Assembly: GCF_024172185.1 (NCBI RefSeq)
Contig: NZ_JAMZEC010000001.1
Span: 8,345,001-8,409,000 of the forward strand
DNA: 64,000 nucleotides
Direction: 5' to 3'
From: Nonomuraea roseoviolacea subsp. carminata
GTDB lineage: Bacteria > Actinomycetota > Actinomycetes > Streptosporangiales > Streptosporangiaceae
Positions within the stretch are counted from its first letter, which is position 1, and every line of letters begins with the position of its first letter. The notes under the pieces are model-generated. The model did no database searches, had not been told where the DNA came from, and was given only the letters and a program-made list of their open reading frames with translations. Made by a program: the position numbers and the translations under genes. Positions 1 through 8,691 of the stretch are shown here, in pieces.

Positions 1-735
1 GAGCGCGCCTTCGCCGGGGCCGACGCCGTCTTCTGGCTGGTGCCGCCGGACGCCTCCCTCACTCCCGACGAGGCGTACAGCGGCTTCACCCGCCCGGCCG
101 CGCGGGTGTTCGCCGCCCACGGCGTCGGCCACGTCGTCGGCGTCTCGGCGCTCGGCCGCGGCACCCCGCACGCCGGCCGGGCCGGGCTGGTCACCGCCTC
201 CCTGGCCATGGACGACCTGATCGCCGGCTCCGGCGTCGCCTACCGCGCCCTGGCCTGCCCGTCCTTCTTCGAGAACCTGCTGGAGGAGGCGGGCTCGATC
301 CGCGAGGACGGCGTCTTCACCGACACCGTCGCCGCGGACCGCCCGGCCCCGATGGTGGCCGTCGCCGACATCGCCGCGACGGCGGCCGGGCTGCTGCTGG
401 ACCGCTCCTGGACCGGCGTCGGCGGCGTTCCGGTGCTCGGCCCGCAGGACCTGTCGCCCGACGACCTGGCCCGCATCATGACCGAGGAGCTGGGCCGTCC
501 GGTCCGCTACGTGCGCGAGTCGCTCGACGAGCTGCGGTCCACCATGCTCGGCCACGGCCTCAACGAGGAGTTCGTGGCGGGCATGGTGGCCATGAAGCGC
601 GCCAAGGACCTGGGCCTGGACTCGGGTGCCGACCGCTCGCCGCGGCAGGGCCCGGCCACCGCGTTCGCGCAGTGGTGCGCGCACACCCTCAAGCCCGCCG
701 TCCTCGCCGCTCCGGAGGCCGTCGATGCCCGCTGA
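1..735 (+). CDS. NmrA-like NAD(P)-binding reductase, 5' end outside window
   Basis: The reading frame is open from base 1, so the Rossmann N-terminus with its dinucleotide-binding glycine motif lies to the left of the window; the 244 visible codons are the middle and C-terminal parts. The visible text (VFWLVPPD, HVVGVSALGRG, YRALACPSFFENL, and a C-terminal helical substrate cap) is typical of the atypical short-chain dehydrogenases of the NmrA/azoreductase group, which bind NAD(P)H and reduce quinone-like or unknown substrates in the cytoplasm. Its last codons overlap the start of a darcynin-like reading frame at 725, so the two were an operon. The family is clear; the substrate is not. Confidence 0.8.
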   Translation, partial: ERAFAGADAVFWLVPPDASLTPDEAYSGFTRPAARVFAAHGVGHVVGVSALGRGTPHAGRAGLVTASLAMDDLIAGSGVAYRALACPSFFENLLEEAGSIREDGVFTDTVAADRPAPMVAVADIAATAAGLLLDRSWTGVGGVPVLGPQDLSPDDLARIMTEELGRPVRYVRESLDELRSTMLGHGLNEEFVAGMVAMKRAKDLGLDSGADRSPRQGPATAFAQWCAHTLKPAVLAAPEAVDAR

Positions 736-968
736 CCGCACCGAGCCGCCGGTCACCGCGTTCATGCTGGTCAAGACGACGCCCGAGTGGCTGGCGATGA
801 CCGTGGCCGAACGCGTCCAGGCCTTCGCCACCCAGGTCGTCCCGGTGATCGAGGCCCGCACCCGCGGCGTCCGCTCCCGCTTCTACGACACGGAGTTCTC
901 CTCGGCGCGGGTCACCCGGCTACGCCCGCACCTACGGTGTGGAGCCGCTGGCCACCCTCTCCACCTGA
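725..968 (+). pseudogene. darcynin-family gene with internal deletion
   Basis: ATG 725 opens a frame reading MPADRTEPPVTAF, then LVKTTPEWLAMTVAERV and RSRFYDTEFSSARVT, which matches the first half of darcynin-family proteins (about 120-130 residues, function unknown). After about 60 codons homology stops in this frame, but the +1 frame then reads YARTYGVEPLATLST and a stop at 966-968, which looks like the usual darcynin C-terminus. The simplest reading is that some 45-50 central codons were deleted with an out-of-frame join near 917-922. The unshifted frame would run on to 1042 over the opposing MarR gene. Product very unlikely to be functional. Confidence 0.7.
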
Positions 969-978
969 CGCCCGCCCC

Positions 979-1458
979 TCACCAGTTCCGCACCTCGTGG
1001 GCCCACGCGGTCAGCCCGGCCACGAGCCCCTGCCTCTCCTGAGGCGACAGGTTGTCCAGGACGCGCAGCAGAGGCGCGGCGCGGAGGGCGACGAACCGTT
1101 CGACCATGGCCCGATGGTGGGCGGCCAGCGACACCAGGGTGCGGCGGCGATTGTCCGGATCCTCCCGGCGCTCGACCAGCCCGGCCCGGCTGAGGTCGCT
1201 GACGAGCTCGCTCGCCGTCGTCAGCGACACGCCCATCCTGTCGGCCAGTTCGCTCACGCTCAGTGACGGCGCGGTCGTCAGCTGCGGAATGATCGCGCCG
1301 TGCCGGGCGGTGAGCCGGTGGCTGCGGAAGATCTCCCGCAGCTCGTCCGGCATCTCGGCCTGGGCCCGCCGGAAGTAGGCCTCCACCAGGGGCACGAAAC
1401 CGAGGGCTTCCTTGACCTCCTCGGGTCGTGGCAGCCGGGGAGGCGGGGCGTCGTCCAT
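979..1458 (-). CDS. MarR-family transcriptional regulator
   Basis: A 159-residue winged-helix protein. The recognition region reads LSVSELADRMGVSLTTASEL, followed by the wing GLVERREDPDNRRRTLVSL, as in MarR proteins that sense phenolic or quinone-like ligands and repress a divergent gene. The ATG at 1458 was chosen because it gives the usual MarR length; the frame extends far upstream only because of the GC bias. It is divergent from the NmrA-like reductase at 1519, and the 60-base gap carries three copies of a half-site (1484-1510), so autoregulation and control of the reductase are likely. It converges on the broken darcynin gene. Ligand unknown. Confidence 0.88.
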   Translation of the reverse strand: MDDAPPPRLPRPEEVKEALGFVPLVEAYFRRAQAEMPDELREIFRSHRLTARHGAIIPQLTTAPSLSVSELADRMGVSLTTASELVSDLSRAGLVERREDPDNRRRTLVSLAAHHRAMVERFVALRAAPLLRVLDNLSPQERQGLVAGLTAWAHEVRNW

Positions 1459-1483
1459 CACGACGACAGGATACAGTTTCTCT

Positions 1484-1510
1484 ATCCAAACAGTTCGGAT
1501 ATCCGAAGTG
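1484..1510. promoter_or_regulatory. divergent operator with three ATCC(A/G)AA half-sites
   Basis: The gap between the MarR gene and the reductase holds ATCCAAAC, then GTTCGGAT (inverted), then ATCCGAAG. The second and third form the perfect 14-base palindrome TTCGGATATCCGAA at 1494-1507. Placed between two divergent starts, this looks like the MarR operator; three half-sites allow two overlapping dimer positions. Confidence 0.65.
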
Positions 1511-1518
1511 AGGTAGCC

Positions 1519-2346
1519 GTGATACTGGTGACCGGGGCAACGGGCAATGTCGGCCGTCATCTCGTGGACCTGCTGCTCCAGGCGGGGGAGCAGGTCCGCG
1601 CGATCAGCCGGAACCCCGAGCGGGCCGGCCTGCCCGGCGACGTGGAGGTCGTCCGAGCCGACATGTCCCGGGCGGAGGACCTGCGCCCCGCTCTCAAGGG
1701 AGTGGACCGCGCGTTCCTGTTCCCGGCCGCCGGCCAGGCGCACGGCTTCCTGTCCGAGGCCGCCAAGGCCGGGCTCGGGCACGTGGTGCTGCTGTCCGCG
1801 CTGGCGGTGACGATGCGGCAGGCGGGCGCGCTCGGCAGGGTCCACGCCGAGCACGAGCAGGCCGTGGCCGGGTCGGGGCTGCCGTGGACGTTCCTGCGCC
1901 CCGGCGCGTTCATGGCGAACGACCTGCGCTGGGCGCCCGGCATCAGGGACGACGGCGTGGTGCGCGCTCCCTTCGCCCAGGCCGCGACCGCGCCGGTCGA
2001 CGAGCGCGACATCGCCGCGGTGGCGGCGCGGATGCTGCTCGACGACGGTCACGCGGGCAAGGCGTACGAGCTGAGCGGGCCCGCCTCGCTGACGACGGCC
2101 GAGCGGGTGCGGATCCTCGGCGAGGTCCTCGGCCGCGACCTGCGCCTCGAGGAGCTCACCCCCGCGCAGGCCCGCGCCCAGATGATCACGCACACCCCCG
2201 AGGTGGTCGTGGACTCGGTGCTCACGCTGTTCGCCTCGTTCGTCGGCAGGACCGCGGATGTGTCGCCGGCCGTACGGGAACTGACCGGCGGCGCCCCGCA
2301 CACCTACGCCGACTGGGCGACCCGGAACGCCGCGGCGTTCCGCTGA
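1519..2346 (+). CDS. NmrA-family NAD(P)H-dependent reductase
   Basis: A 275-residue atypical short-chain dehydrogenase. The first residues VILVTGATGNVGRHLVDLLL contain the GxxGxxG dinucleotide motif, followed by the QVRAISRNPERAGL segment that often recognises NADP phosphate. Later segments (VVLLSALAV, WTFLRPGAFMANDL) are typical of NmrA/azoreductase-like proteins. The GTG at 1519 is chosen because GAGG lies five bases upstream and the glycine motif begins at once; the frame extends far upstream without a plausible start. It is divergent from a MarR repressor, a pairing common for detoxifying quinone or azo reductases. Substrate not determinable here. Confidence 0.87.
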   Translation: MILVTGATGNVGRHLVDLLLQAGEQVRAISRNPERAGLPGDVEVVRADMSRAEDLRPALKGVDRAFLFPAAGQAHGFLSEAAKAGLGHVVLLSALAVTMRQAGALGRVHAEHEQAVAGSGLPWTFLRPGAFMANDLRWAPGIRDDGVVRAPFAQAATAPVDERDIAAVAARMLLDDGHAGKAYELSGPASLTTAERVRILGEVLGRDLRLEELTPAQARAQMITHTPEVVVDSVLTLFASFVGRTADVSPAVRELTGGAPHTYADWATRNAAAFR

Positions 2347-2421
2347 CAGGCAAAGGGGCTTGTTCGCCGGGACGCCGCCCGCCGCGCATACTGGTGCGAG
2401 TCGCTCACGGACGGAGACGCC

Positions 2422-2832
2422 ATGCTGCGGAGGACGACCCTTGACCGGCCCCTGGAGCTTCTCCTCACGACTCGTGCTCGGCAGGCGCTCGACCTGGCCG
2501 AACAGGAGGCCAGGGCTCTGCGTCTCGCCCGCGTCACCGCGGATCACCTCCTCAAGGGCCTGGCCCGCCTGGGCGAGGGCGTGGCCGTCATGGCGCTCAG
2601 CGGCCTTGGACGCGACCTCACGGTCACGCGCGCCCAGGAGACAGGTGCCGACCTCGACCACGTCGTGGAACAGGCCCGCCGTGAAGCCGCCGGGCTCGGA
2701 CACCGGTACATCGGCACCGAGCACCTCCTGCTCGGCCTCCTGCACGAGGAGAGCATGGCTGCCGCCCTGGGCGTTGATCTCCCCCGGACCCGCGCCCAGG
2801 TCATCAGGGTTCTCCAGGGCAAGGCCCGTTGA
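2422..2832 (+). CDS. stand-alone Clp N-terminal domain protein
   Basis: At 136 residues this is only the Clp repeat (N) domain. It has two tandem Clp-N motifs: LTTRARQALDLAEQEA with VTADHLLKGLARL, and VVEQARREAAGLGHRYIGTEHL with LLGLLHEESMAAALG. In ClpA/ClpC these bind adaptors and substrates ahead of the AAA+ modules; here no ATPase follows. Such small proteins are frequent in actinomycetes and may act as decoys or adaptors, or bind arginine-phosphorylated or other degron-bearing proteins; that is inference. It stands alone, with a flavin monooxygenase converging on it. Confidence 0.85.
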   Translation: MLRRTTLDRPLELLLTTRARQALDLAEQEARALRLARVTADHLLKGLARLGEGVAVMALSGLGRDLTVTRAQETGADLDHVVEQARREAAGLGHRYIGTEHLLLGLLHEESMAAALGVDLPRTRAQVIRVLQGKAR

Positions 2833-2853
2833 ATGCGCTGCGGCGCTTGGCGG

Positions 2854-3972
2854 TCAGGTCGGCTGGACGCTCTCGAAGAGGGCGAGGGCTTCGGCGGGGT
2901 CCGGGCTCACGAGGCGTTCCAGGCCGGCCGTCGTGATCTCCGCCCACCTGCCGGCCCGTGCCCACATCCGTTCCTCGAAGGCGCGGACGGCCTCGTCGAG
3001 ATCTCCGGGGCCGGCGGCGACGGCCTCGGCGAGTTCGGCGCCTTCGAGCATCGCGAGGTTCGCGCCCGCCCCCAAGGGCGGCATCAGATGGGCGGCGTCC
3101 CCCAGGAGCGTCACCCCGGGCACGTGGGTCCAGGTGTGGGCCACGGGCAAAACGTGGATCGGGCGGTGGACGAAAGCGGTGCCGTGGCGGAGGAGGTCGA
3201 GGACGGGAGCGGCCCAGCCGTCGAACAGGCGCAGCAGGCTCGACCGCACGGCCTCGGCATCGGCCAGGTCAAGGTCCGCGTGCCAGTCCAGCGGCGCGCG
3301 GAACCGGGCGTACACCTTGACGTGGCCGCCGCTGTTGCGCTGGGCGACGACGGCTCGGTTCACGCCGTACACGGCCACGGAGCCGTCGCCGATCAGCCGG
3401 GCGAGGCCGGGGTGGCGGTTGTCGACGTCGTCGAGGGAGGTCTCGACCGAGGTGACGCCGGTGTAGTGCGGGGTCGCCGGCGAGACCGCCGGGCGGACCC
3501 GCGACCAGGCGCCGTCCGCGCCGACCGCGAGGTCGAACGTCTCCTGCCGCCCGTCCGCGAGATGGACCCGCACGCCGTCCGGGGTCCCCGGCACCACCCG
3601 CGTCACGCTCCGGCCCCACTGGACGTCGAGAGGGCCGAGCAGCAGGTCACGGAGTTGGCCGCGGTCGATCTCGGGGTTGGCCCGCTCATCGGGACGGGGC
3701 CGCCAGTCGCGCAGGACGGTCCCGTCCGTGTCCAGGACGCGCATGGCCTGCCCCTCGGGGCGGGACAGCGCCTGGAACTCCGCCAGCAGCCCCGCCTTGT
3801 CCAGCGCGCGCTGACCCAGCCCTTCGTGCAGGTCCAGCGTGCCGCCCGGGGGGCGGGCGTCCCGGGCGGGGTCGCGTTCGAGGACGGTGACGGGGTGGCC
3901 ATGGCGGTGCAGGACACGGGCGAAGGCAAGGCCGGCGGGGCCGGCCCCGACCACGGCGATACGATGTCTCAT
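2854..3972 (-). CDS. FAD-dependent monooxygenase (TetX/PHBH-like)
   Basis: A 372-residue flavoprotein of the para-hydroxybenzoate hydroxylase fold. The N-terminus has the FAD motif RIAVVGAGPAGLAFARVL; VTVLERDPARDARPPGG carries the ribose-binding acid; AVGADGAWSRVRP and VTLLGDAAHLMPPLGAGANL are the DG and GD motifs. The overall layout is closest to TetX-like enzymes that hydroxylate aromatic or polyketide substrates with NAD(P)H and oxygen. ATG 3972 is preferred over 4005 because the FAD motif then begins at residue 4 and a possible -10 sits eight bases upstream. Substrate unknown; there is no biosynthetic cluster around it. Confidence 0.88.
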   Translation of the reverse strand: MRHRIAVVGAGPAGLAFARVLHRHGHPVTVLERDPARDARPPGGTLDLHEGLGQRALDKAGLLAEFQALSRPEGQAMRVLDTDGTVLRDWRPRPDERANPEIDRGQLRDLLLGPLDVQWGRSVTRVVPGTPDGVRVHLADGRQETFDLAVGADGAWSRVRPAVSPATPHYTGVTSVETSLDDVDNRHPGLARLIGDGSVAVYGVNRAVVAQRNSGGHVKVYARFRAPLDWHADLDLADAEAVRSSLLRLFDGWAAPVLDLLRHGTAFVHRPIHVLPVAHTWTHVPGVTLLGDAAHLMPPLGAGANLAMLEGAELAEAVAAGPGDLDEAVRAFEERMWARAGRWAEITTAGLERLVSPDPAEALALFESVQPT

Positions 3973-4010
3973 GTCGATACACTGTATTTCCACAATACGA
4001 TGCATCGCAA
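3973..4010 (-). promoter_or_regulatory. possible leaderless promoter of the FAD monooxygenase
   Basis: On the minus strand TTGCGA (4010-4005), 18 bases, TACAGT (3986-3981), eight bases, then ATG. There is no Shine-Dalgarno, so transcription may start at the initiation codon. The -10 lies inside the interrupted palindrome ATACACTGTAT (3979-3989), a possible repressor site. Confidence 0.4.
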
Positions 4011-4030
4011 CGGGACGGTTGGGGGCGACG

Positions 4031-5167
4031 TCAGGCGAGATGGCGGCTGATCACCAAGCGCTGGATCTGGTTGGTGCCCTCGAAGATCTGCATGATCTTC
4101 GCCTCACGCATGTACCGCTCGACCCGGAACTCGCGCGTGTATCCGTACCCGCCGAAGACCTGGACCGCGTCGGTCGTGACCTTCATGGCCGTGTCCGTGG
4201 CCACCAGCTTGGCCACGGACGCCTGCCGCCCGTACGGCAGGCCCGCGTCGCGGCGGCGGGCCGCGTCCAGGTACGTCGCCCGCGCGCTGTCCACCCCCGC
4301 CGCCATGTCCGCGAGCAGGAACCCGAGCCCCTGATGGTCGATGATCCGCTTGCCGAACGTCCGCCGTTCCTTGGCGTAGGCCACCGCCTCGTCGAGGGCG
4401 GCCTGGGCGAGGCCGGTGGCGCAGGCGGCGATGCCGAGCCGGCCGGAGTCGAGCGCGCTGAACGCGATCTGCAGCCCCTGCCCCTCCGAGCCGATCAGCC
4501 GGTCGGGCTCCAGGACCACGCCGTCCCAGTGGGCGCCGGTCGTGGGCACCGCGTGCAGGCCCATCTTCTCCTCGGGACGCCCGAAGGTGAGCCCGTCGGC
4601 GGCGCCGGGCGCGAGGAAGCAGGAGATGCCGCGTGACCCCTCACCGGTACGGGCGAACAGGGCGTAGAAGTCGGCGATGCCCCCATGCGTGATCCACGCC
4701 TTGTTGCCGCTGATCCGGTAGCCGTCGGCGACCCGTTCGGCCTTGCAGGTCAGCGCCCCGGCGTCGGAGCCGGCCTGCGGCTCGGACAGGCTGTAGCCGC
4801 CGACCAGCCGCCCGGCCAGCATGTCCGGCAGCCACCTCTCCCGCTGCTCCGCCGTCCCGTAGGCGAAGACGGGGAAGCAGGCGAGCGTGTGCACGCTGGT
4901 CGCGACGGCGACGGACGCCCACCGCATCGCCAGCTCCTCGATGACCTGCAGGTACACCTCGTACGGCTGCCCGCCGCCGCCGAACTCCTCCGGATACGGC
5001 AGCCCGAGCAGCCCGGCCTCGCCGAGCGTGGCGAACAGCCCCGAGGGGTACGTCTCGGCGCGCTCGTGCTCGTCGACCCGCCGCGCGAGCTCCTTGTCGG
5101 CGATCTCGCGGGTCAGCTCGATGAGGTCCTTGGCGTCCTGGCCGGGCAGCAGACGGTCGACGGTCAC
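4031..5167 (-). CDS. acyl-CoA dehydrogenase
   Basis: A 378-residue FAD enzyme of the short/medium-chain acyl-CoA dehydrogenase family, which introduces the alpha-beta double bond during fatty acid or branched-chain amino acid breakdown. Visible signatures are GYSLSEPQAGSDAGAL and the C-terminal QVFGGYGYTREFRVERYMREAK followed by IFEGTNQIQRLVISR, where the Glu of IFEGT is the expected catalytic base. GTG 5167 is preferred over GTG 5173 because AGGAG (5177-5173) then sits five bases upstream. The start lies two bases after the stop of the 2-oxoacid oxidoreductase, so both form one operon, suggesting amino-acid-derived acyl-CoA oxidation. Confidence 0.93.
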   Translation of the reverse strand: MTVDRLLPGQDAKDLIELTREIADKELARRVDEHERAETYPSGLFATLGEAGLLGLPYPEEFGGGGQPYEVYLQVIEELAMRWASVAVATSVHTLACFPVFAYGTAEQRERWLPDMLAGRLVGGYSLSEPQAGSDAGALTCKAERVADGYRISGNKAWITHGGIADFYALFARTGEGSRGISCFLAPGAADGLTFGRPEEKMGLHAVPTTGAHWDGVVLEPDRLIGSEGQGLQIAFSALDSGRLGIAACATGLAQAALDEAVAYAKERRTFGKRIIDHQGLGFLLADMAAGVDSARATYLDAARRRDAGLPYGRQASVAKLVATDTAMKVTTDAVQVFGGYGYTREFRVERYMREAKIMQIFEGTNQIQRLVISRHLA

Positions 5168-5169
5168 GA

Positions 5170-8100
5170 TCACTCCTCGATCAGGGCGGGCTCGTCCAGC
5201 CGCGCCATCGCGGTCCTGGCGCGCTCGCGGAACTCGGCGACCCGGGCGAGCTTGATGTCCTCGTACCCCCGGATCAGGTCGGGCAGGCCGGCGATCTCCG
5301 TGACGACCTCCGCGGTCGCGGGGGTCAGCCGGTTCAGGGCGGCACGCACGAGATCACGGTACTCGGCGACCAGCTCGCGCTCGACCCGGCGGACCTGCGC
5401 CCGGCCGAACACGTCGAACGCCGTGCCGCGCAGCGCTCGCGCGGCCCGCAGCCCCCGGAACAGCACCGGCGCGGAGCGGCGCAGCTCGATCTTGCGCTTC
5501 ATGCCCATCGCGCGCAGCACCGGCGGGTGCAGCAGCACCGACACGACGGCGTCCGGGCCGAACTCCCGCTCCCGCCTGGCCCGCTCGACGGGGTCGAGGT
5601 GCAGGCGCGCGACCTCGTACTCGTCCTTGTAGGCCATCAGCTTGTGCAGGCCCCGGGCGTAGGCGAGGGCGATCCGCGTCCCGGCCTGCTCTCCGGCGCG
5701 CTCGACGGCGAGGGCCGTGACGCGGCGCACGTCCGCGGCGTACGTGCGGGCGTAGACCGCGTTCTGGTAGCCGGTCAGGTCCCCGACGCGGACGTTCACC
5801 ACGTCCTCCAGCGTCGCGGCCGGCTCCTCGGCGGCGGGCAGGACGGCCGCGCGGACCGCCTCGGGGTCGGCCACGGCGGCGCGGCCCCAGCGGAAGGCGG
5901 CGAGGTTCTGCTCGACGGCGGCCCTGTTGAGCCTGATGGCCCGCTCGATGGCGTCGGCGGACACGGGCAGGCAGCCGTGCTGGTACGCGGCCCCGACGAG
6001 CAGCAGGTTGGCCGGCATGTGGTCGCCGAACAGCGCCTCGGCCAGCTCGTGGGCGTCCAGGCACACGGTGCGCCGGGCGGCGGACTCGACGCGGGCGACC
6101 GCGCTCGCGTGCCCCGGCACCGGCACGCGGCCGATCACCATGGCGGCGGTGGGCACGACGGAGGTGTTCAGCACCGCGACGGTGCGTTCGGGCGAGGCGA
6201 CCTCCAGGTTGCCGTCGGCCGCCGCGCCCAGCAGGTCGAACCCGATCAGCACGTCGGCGCGGTTGCGCGAGGCGCGCACGGAGCCGCTGACCGGCTGCTT
6301 GGAGATCCGCACGTCGCTGACCACGGGGCCGCCCTTCTGCGCGAGCCCGGTCTGCTCCAGCCCGGCCGCGTGCAGCCCGTCGAGGTGGGCGGCCATCTGC
6401 AGGATCTGCGAGACCGTCACGACGCCGGTGCCGCCGATGCCGGGCATCCTGATCAGCGCCTCCTCGGGCCTGCCGACGGGCTCCGGCGGGTCCACGGGCA
6501 GGGCCGGGACCTCGCGCGCGGGCCTGGTTCCCGGCTCGACCAGCAGGAACGAGGGGCAGTCGCCCTTGAGGCAGCTCAGGTCGGAGTTGCAGGAGGGCTG
6601 GTGGATGTGGGTCTTGCGGCCGTACTCGGTCTCGACCGGCTGCACGGACAGGCACGTCGAGACGTCGCCGCAGTCGCCGCACCCCTCGCAGACCCGCTCG
6701 TTCACCACGACCTTCCTGACCGGGGTGGGCAGCTTGCCGCGCTTGCGCAGCCGCCGTTCCTCGGCCGCGCACCGGTCGTCGTGGATCAGCACGGTCACGC
6801 CGTCGAGCCCGGCCAGCTCCCGCTCGGCCTCCTGCAGGTCGTCGCGGTGGCGCACGGAGGCGATCGAGGCCAGCCGCACCCCTCGGTACGTCTCCGGCTC
6901 CGGCGTGGTGACCACGATGCGGCGCACGCCCTCGAGGGCCAGCTCGTGCGTGAGCGCGGGCACGTCCAGGCGGCCCTCGGCCCGCTGGCCGCCCGTCATG
7001 GCCACGGCGTCGTTGTAGAGCAGCTTGTACGTCATGCTCACCCCGGCGGCGACGGCGGCCCTGATCGCCAGGGAACCGGAGTGATGGAAGGTGCCGTCGC
7101 CGAGGTTCTGGACGAAATGCCGGTCGTCGGTGAACGGCGCCAGCCCGATCCACTGGGCGCCTTCTCCGCCCATCTGCGTGATGCCGACCTGCGTGCCGCG
7201 CCCGTGACCGTCCAGCGCGATCATGGCGTGGCAGCCGATGCCGACGCCGACCAGCGTGCCGTCGGCCGTGCGGGTGGAGGCGTTGTGCGGGCAGCCCGAG
7301 CAGAAGTACGGGGTGCGCGCGGCGACGATCGGCAGCGCCCGCCTGGCCACCCGTACGGTCTGGCGCGGCAGCCTGTCCCGGCCCACGCAGGCGGCGACGG
7401 CCTTGGCCACCTCCTCGGCGCCCAGGGTTCCGCGGGCGGTCAGCAGATCCCGGCCGGAGACCGCCGGGGGATGTTCGCTCCCGTACAGCGCCTGCTTGAG
7501 ATGTCCCTCCAGGAACGGCACCTTGTCCTCGACGACCAGCACCCGGTCGAGACCGGCGGTCATGGCGGCCAGGTCCTCGTACGCGAGCGGGAACGGCATC
7601 GCCAGCCTGATCAGCCGCAGCCCGAGCTCGTCCATGGCCGCCTCGTCCAGGCCGAGGTCCGCGAGGGCCCGCAGGACGACCGCGTACGTGGTGCCGGAGG
7701 CCAGGATCCCGAGGGCGGTGTTGCCCGCTCCGGACATGACCCGGTTCAGCCCGTGCGCGCGGGCGTACTCGCGCGCCAGGTCGAGGCGCCGGGTGAGCAT
7801 GTCGTGCTCGGCGTCCAGCGCGGCCGGGCCGAGCACGACGGGGTTCGGCGTGCTCTGGTCGCGGCCGGGCGCCGGGATGCCGGCCCGCAGCGGGCCGAGG
7901 TCCACGGTGGCGGAGGCGTCGGCGACGTCCGCGACGATCTTCAGGCCGGCCCACAGCCCGGTGGCGCGGGACAGGGCCACCGCGTGCAGCCCGAACTCGA
8001 TGATCTCCGCGACCGAGCCGGGCGCCAGCAGCGGCATCGACAGGCTCTGGCACATCGGCTCGCACGAGCTGGGCACGGTGGAGGACTTGCAGCCGGGGTC

Positions 8101-8538
8101 GTCGCCGATCCAGGCCACGGCGCCGCCGAGCGGCGCGGTCCCGGCCAGGTTGGCGTGCCTGATGGCGTCGGCGGCCCGGTCGAGCCCGGGGTTCTTGCCG
8201 TACCAGAAGCCCGTCACGCCTTCGTGGCGGCGGCCCGGCACCTGGCCGAGCAGCTGCGTCCCGGCCACGGAGGTGGCGGCGAGCTCCTCGTTGAGGCCGG
8301 CCTGGAACACCACGCCCGCCTCCTGGAGGAACCGCGCCGCGCGCCCCATCTCCAGGTCCACGCCGCCCAGCGGCGAGCCCTGGTAGCCGGAGACGAAGAC
8401 CCGCGTGTCGAGCCCGCGTCCGGCGTCCAGGCGGCGCTGCTCCAGCGTCAGCCGGACCAGGGCCTGGATGCCCGAGATGAGCACCCGGCCGTCGCGTGCC
8501 GTGTACTTGTCGTCGAGCGACACGGGCGTCTCGCTCAC
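5170..8538 (-). CDS. indolepyruvate:ferredoxin oxidoreductase, fused alpha-gamma form
   Basis: A 1122-residue fusion. Residues about 1-400 are the pyruvate-ferredoxin-oxidoreductase-like core and TPP region; a TPP-binding part follows with FCSGCPHNASTR and later GQRAEGRLDVP. A cysteine-rich stretch near 620-660 (CEGCGDCGDVSTC, then CNSDLSCLKGDCPS) probably binds iron-sulfur clusters, and a gamma-type domain starts at GIGGTGVVTVSQILQMAA. The enzyme oxidatively decarboxylates aryl- or branched-chain 2-oxoacids to acyl-CoA with ferredoxin. GTG 8538 is chosen because AGGAGG lies five bases upstream; homologous text begins there. It is divergent from an Lrp regulator and upstream of an acyl-CoA dehydrogenase, an amino-acid catabolic context. 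Confidence 0.92.
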   Translation of the reverse strand: MSETPVSLDDKYTARDGRVLISGIQALVRLTLEQRRLDAGRGLDTRVFVSGYQGSPLGGVDLEMGRAARFLQEAGVVFQAGLNEELAATSVAGTQLLGQVPGRRHEGVTGFWYGKNPGLDRAADAIRHANLAGTAPLGGAVAWIGDDPGCKSSTVPSSCEPMCQSLSMPLLAPGSVAEIIEFGLHAVALSRATGLWAGLKIVADVADASATVDLGPLRAGIPAPGRDQSTPNPVVLGPAALDAEHDMLTRRLDLAREYARAHGLNRVMSGAGNTALGILASGTTYAVVLRALADLGLDEAAMDELGLRLIRLAMPFPLAYEDLAAMTAGLDRVLVVEDKVPFLEGHLKQALYGSEHPPAVSGRDLLTARGTLGAEEVAKAVAACVGRDRLPRQTVRVARRALPIVAARTPYFCSGCPHNASTRTADGTLVGVGIGCHAMIALDGHGRGTQVGITQMGGEGAQWIGLAPFTDDRHFVQNLGDGTFHHSGSLAIRAAVAAGVSMTYKLLYNDAVAMTGGQRAEGRLDVPALTHELALEGVRRIVVTTPEPETYRGVRLASIASVRHRDDLQEAERELAGLDGVTVLIHDDRCAAEERRLRKRGKLPTPVRKVVVNERVCEGCGDCGDVSTCLSVQPVETEYGRKTHIHQPSCNSDLSCLKGDCPSFLLVEPGTRPAREVPALPVDPPEPVGRPEEALIRMPGIGGTGVVTVSQILQMAAHLDGLHAAGLEQTGLAQKGGPVVSDVRISKQPVSGSVRASRNRADVLIGFDLLGAAADGNLEVASPERTVAVLNTSVVPTAAMVIGRVPVPGHASAVARVESAARRTVCLDAHELAEALFGDHMPANLLLVGAAYQHGCLPVSADAIERAIRLNRAAVEQNLAAFRWGRAAVADPEAVRAAVLPAAEEPAATLEDVVNVRVGDLTGYQNAVYARTYAADVRRVTALAVERAGEQAGTRIALAYARGLHKLMAYKDEYEVARLHLDPVERARREREFGPDAVVSVLLHPPVLRAMGMKRKIELRRSAPVLFRGLRAARALRGTAFDVFGRAQVRRVERELVAEYRDLVRAALNRLTPATAEVVTEIAGLPDLIRGYEDIKLARVAEFRERARTAMARLDEPALIEE

Positions 8539-8634
8539 GCTGACCTCCTGGTTTCGTACGTGGGGGACCCCAAGCACAGCAACGCGGACCGGCGGTGCGC
8601 AAGGATCAGACGAAAAAGTGTGGCGAAGACGCAA

Positions 8635-8667
8635 ACATCAGGAGGATTCTGGCCTCAGAGCTGATGT
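8635..8667. promoter_or_regulatory. inverted repeat between IOR and Lrp genes
   Basis: ACATCAG (8635-8641) and CTGATGT (8661-8667) are perfect inverted arms separated by 19 bases; with a two-base slip the arms extend to GCAAA and TTTGC. The position in the 153-base divergent gap suggests an Lrp/AsnC operator controlling both genes. Confidence 0.5.
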
Positions 8668-8691
8668 ACTTTGCGACGGAGGAGGTCCGGC

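Noticed and set aside
979..2745. 588-codon minus-strand frame covering the MarR gene and the reductase
   Set aside because: Only its last 159 codons are MarR; the rest is antisense to the NmrA-like reductase and the Clp N-domain gene.
5527..8664. 1045-codon plus-strand frame opposite the indolepyruvate oxidoreductase
   Set aside because: Antisense shadow produced by extreme third-position GC; composition rich in Arg, Gly, His and Gln and no family resemblance.
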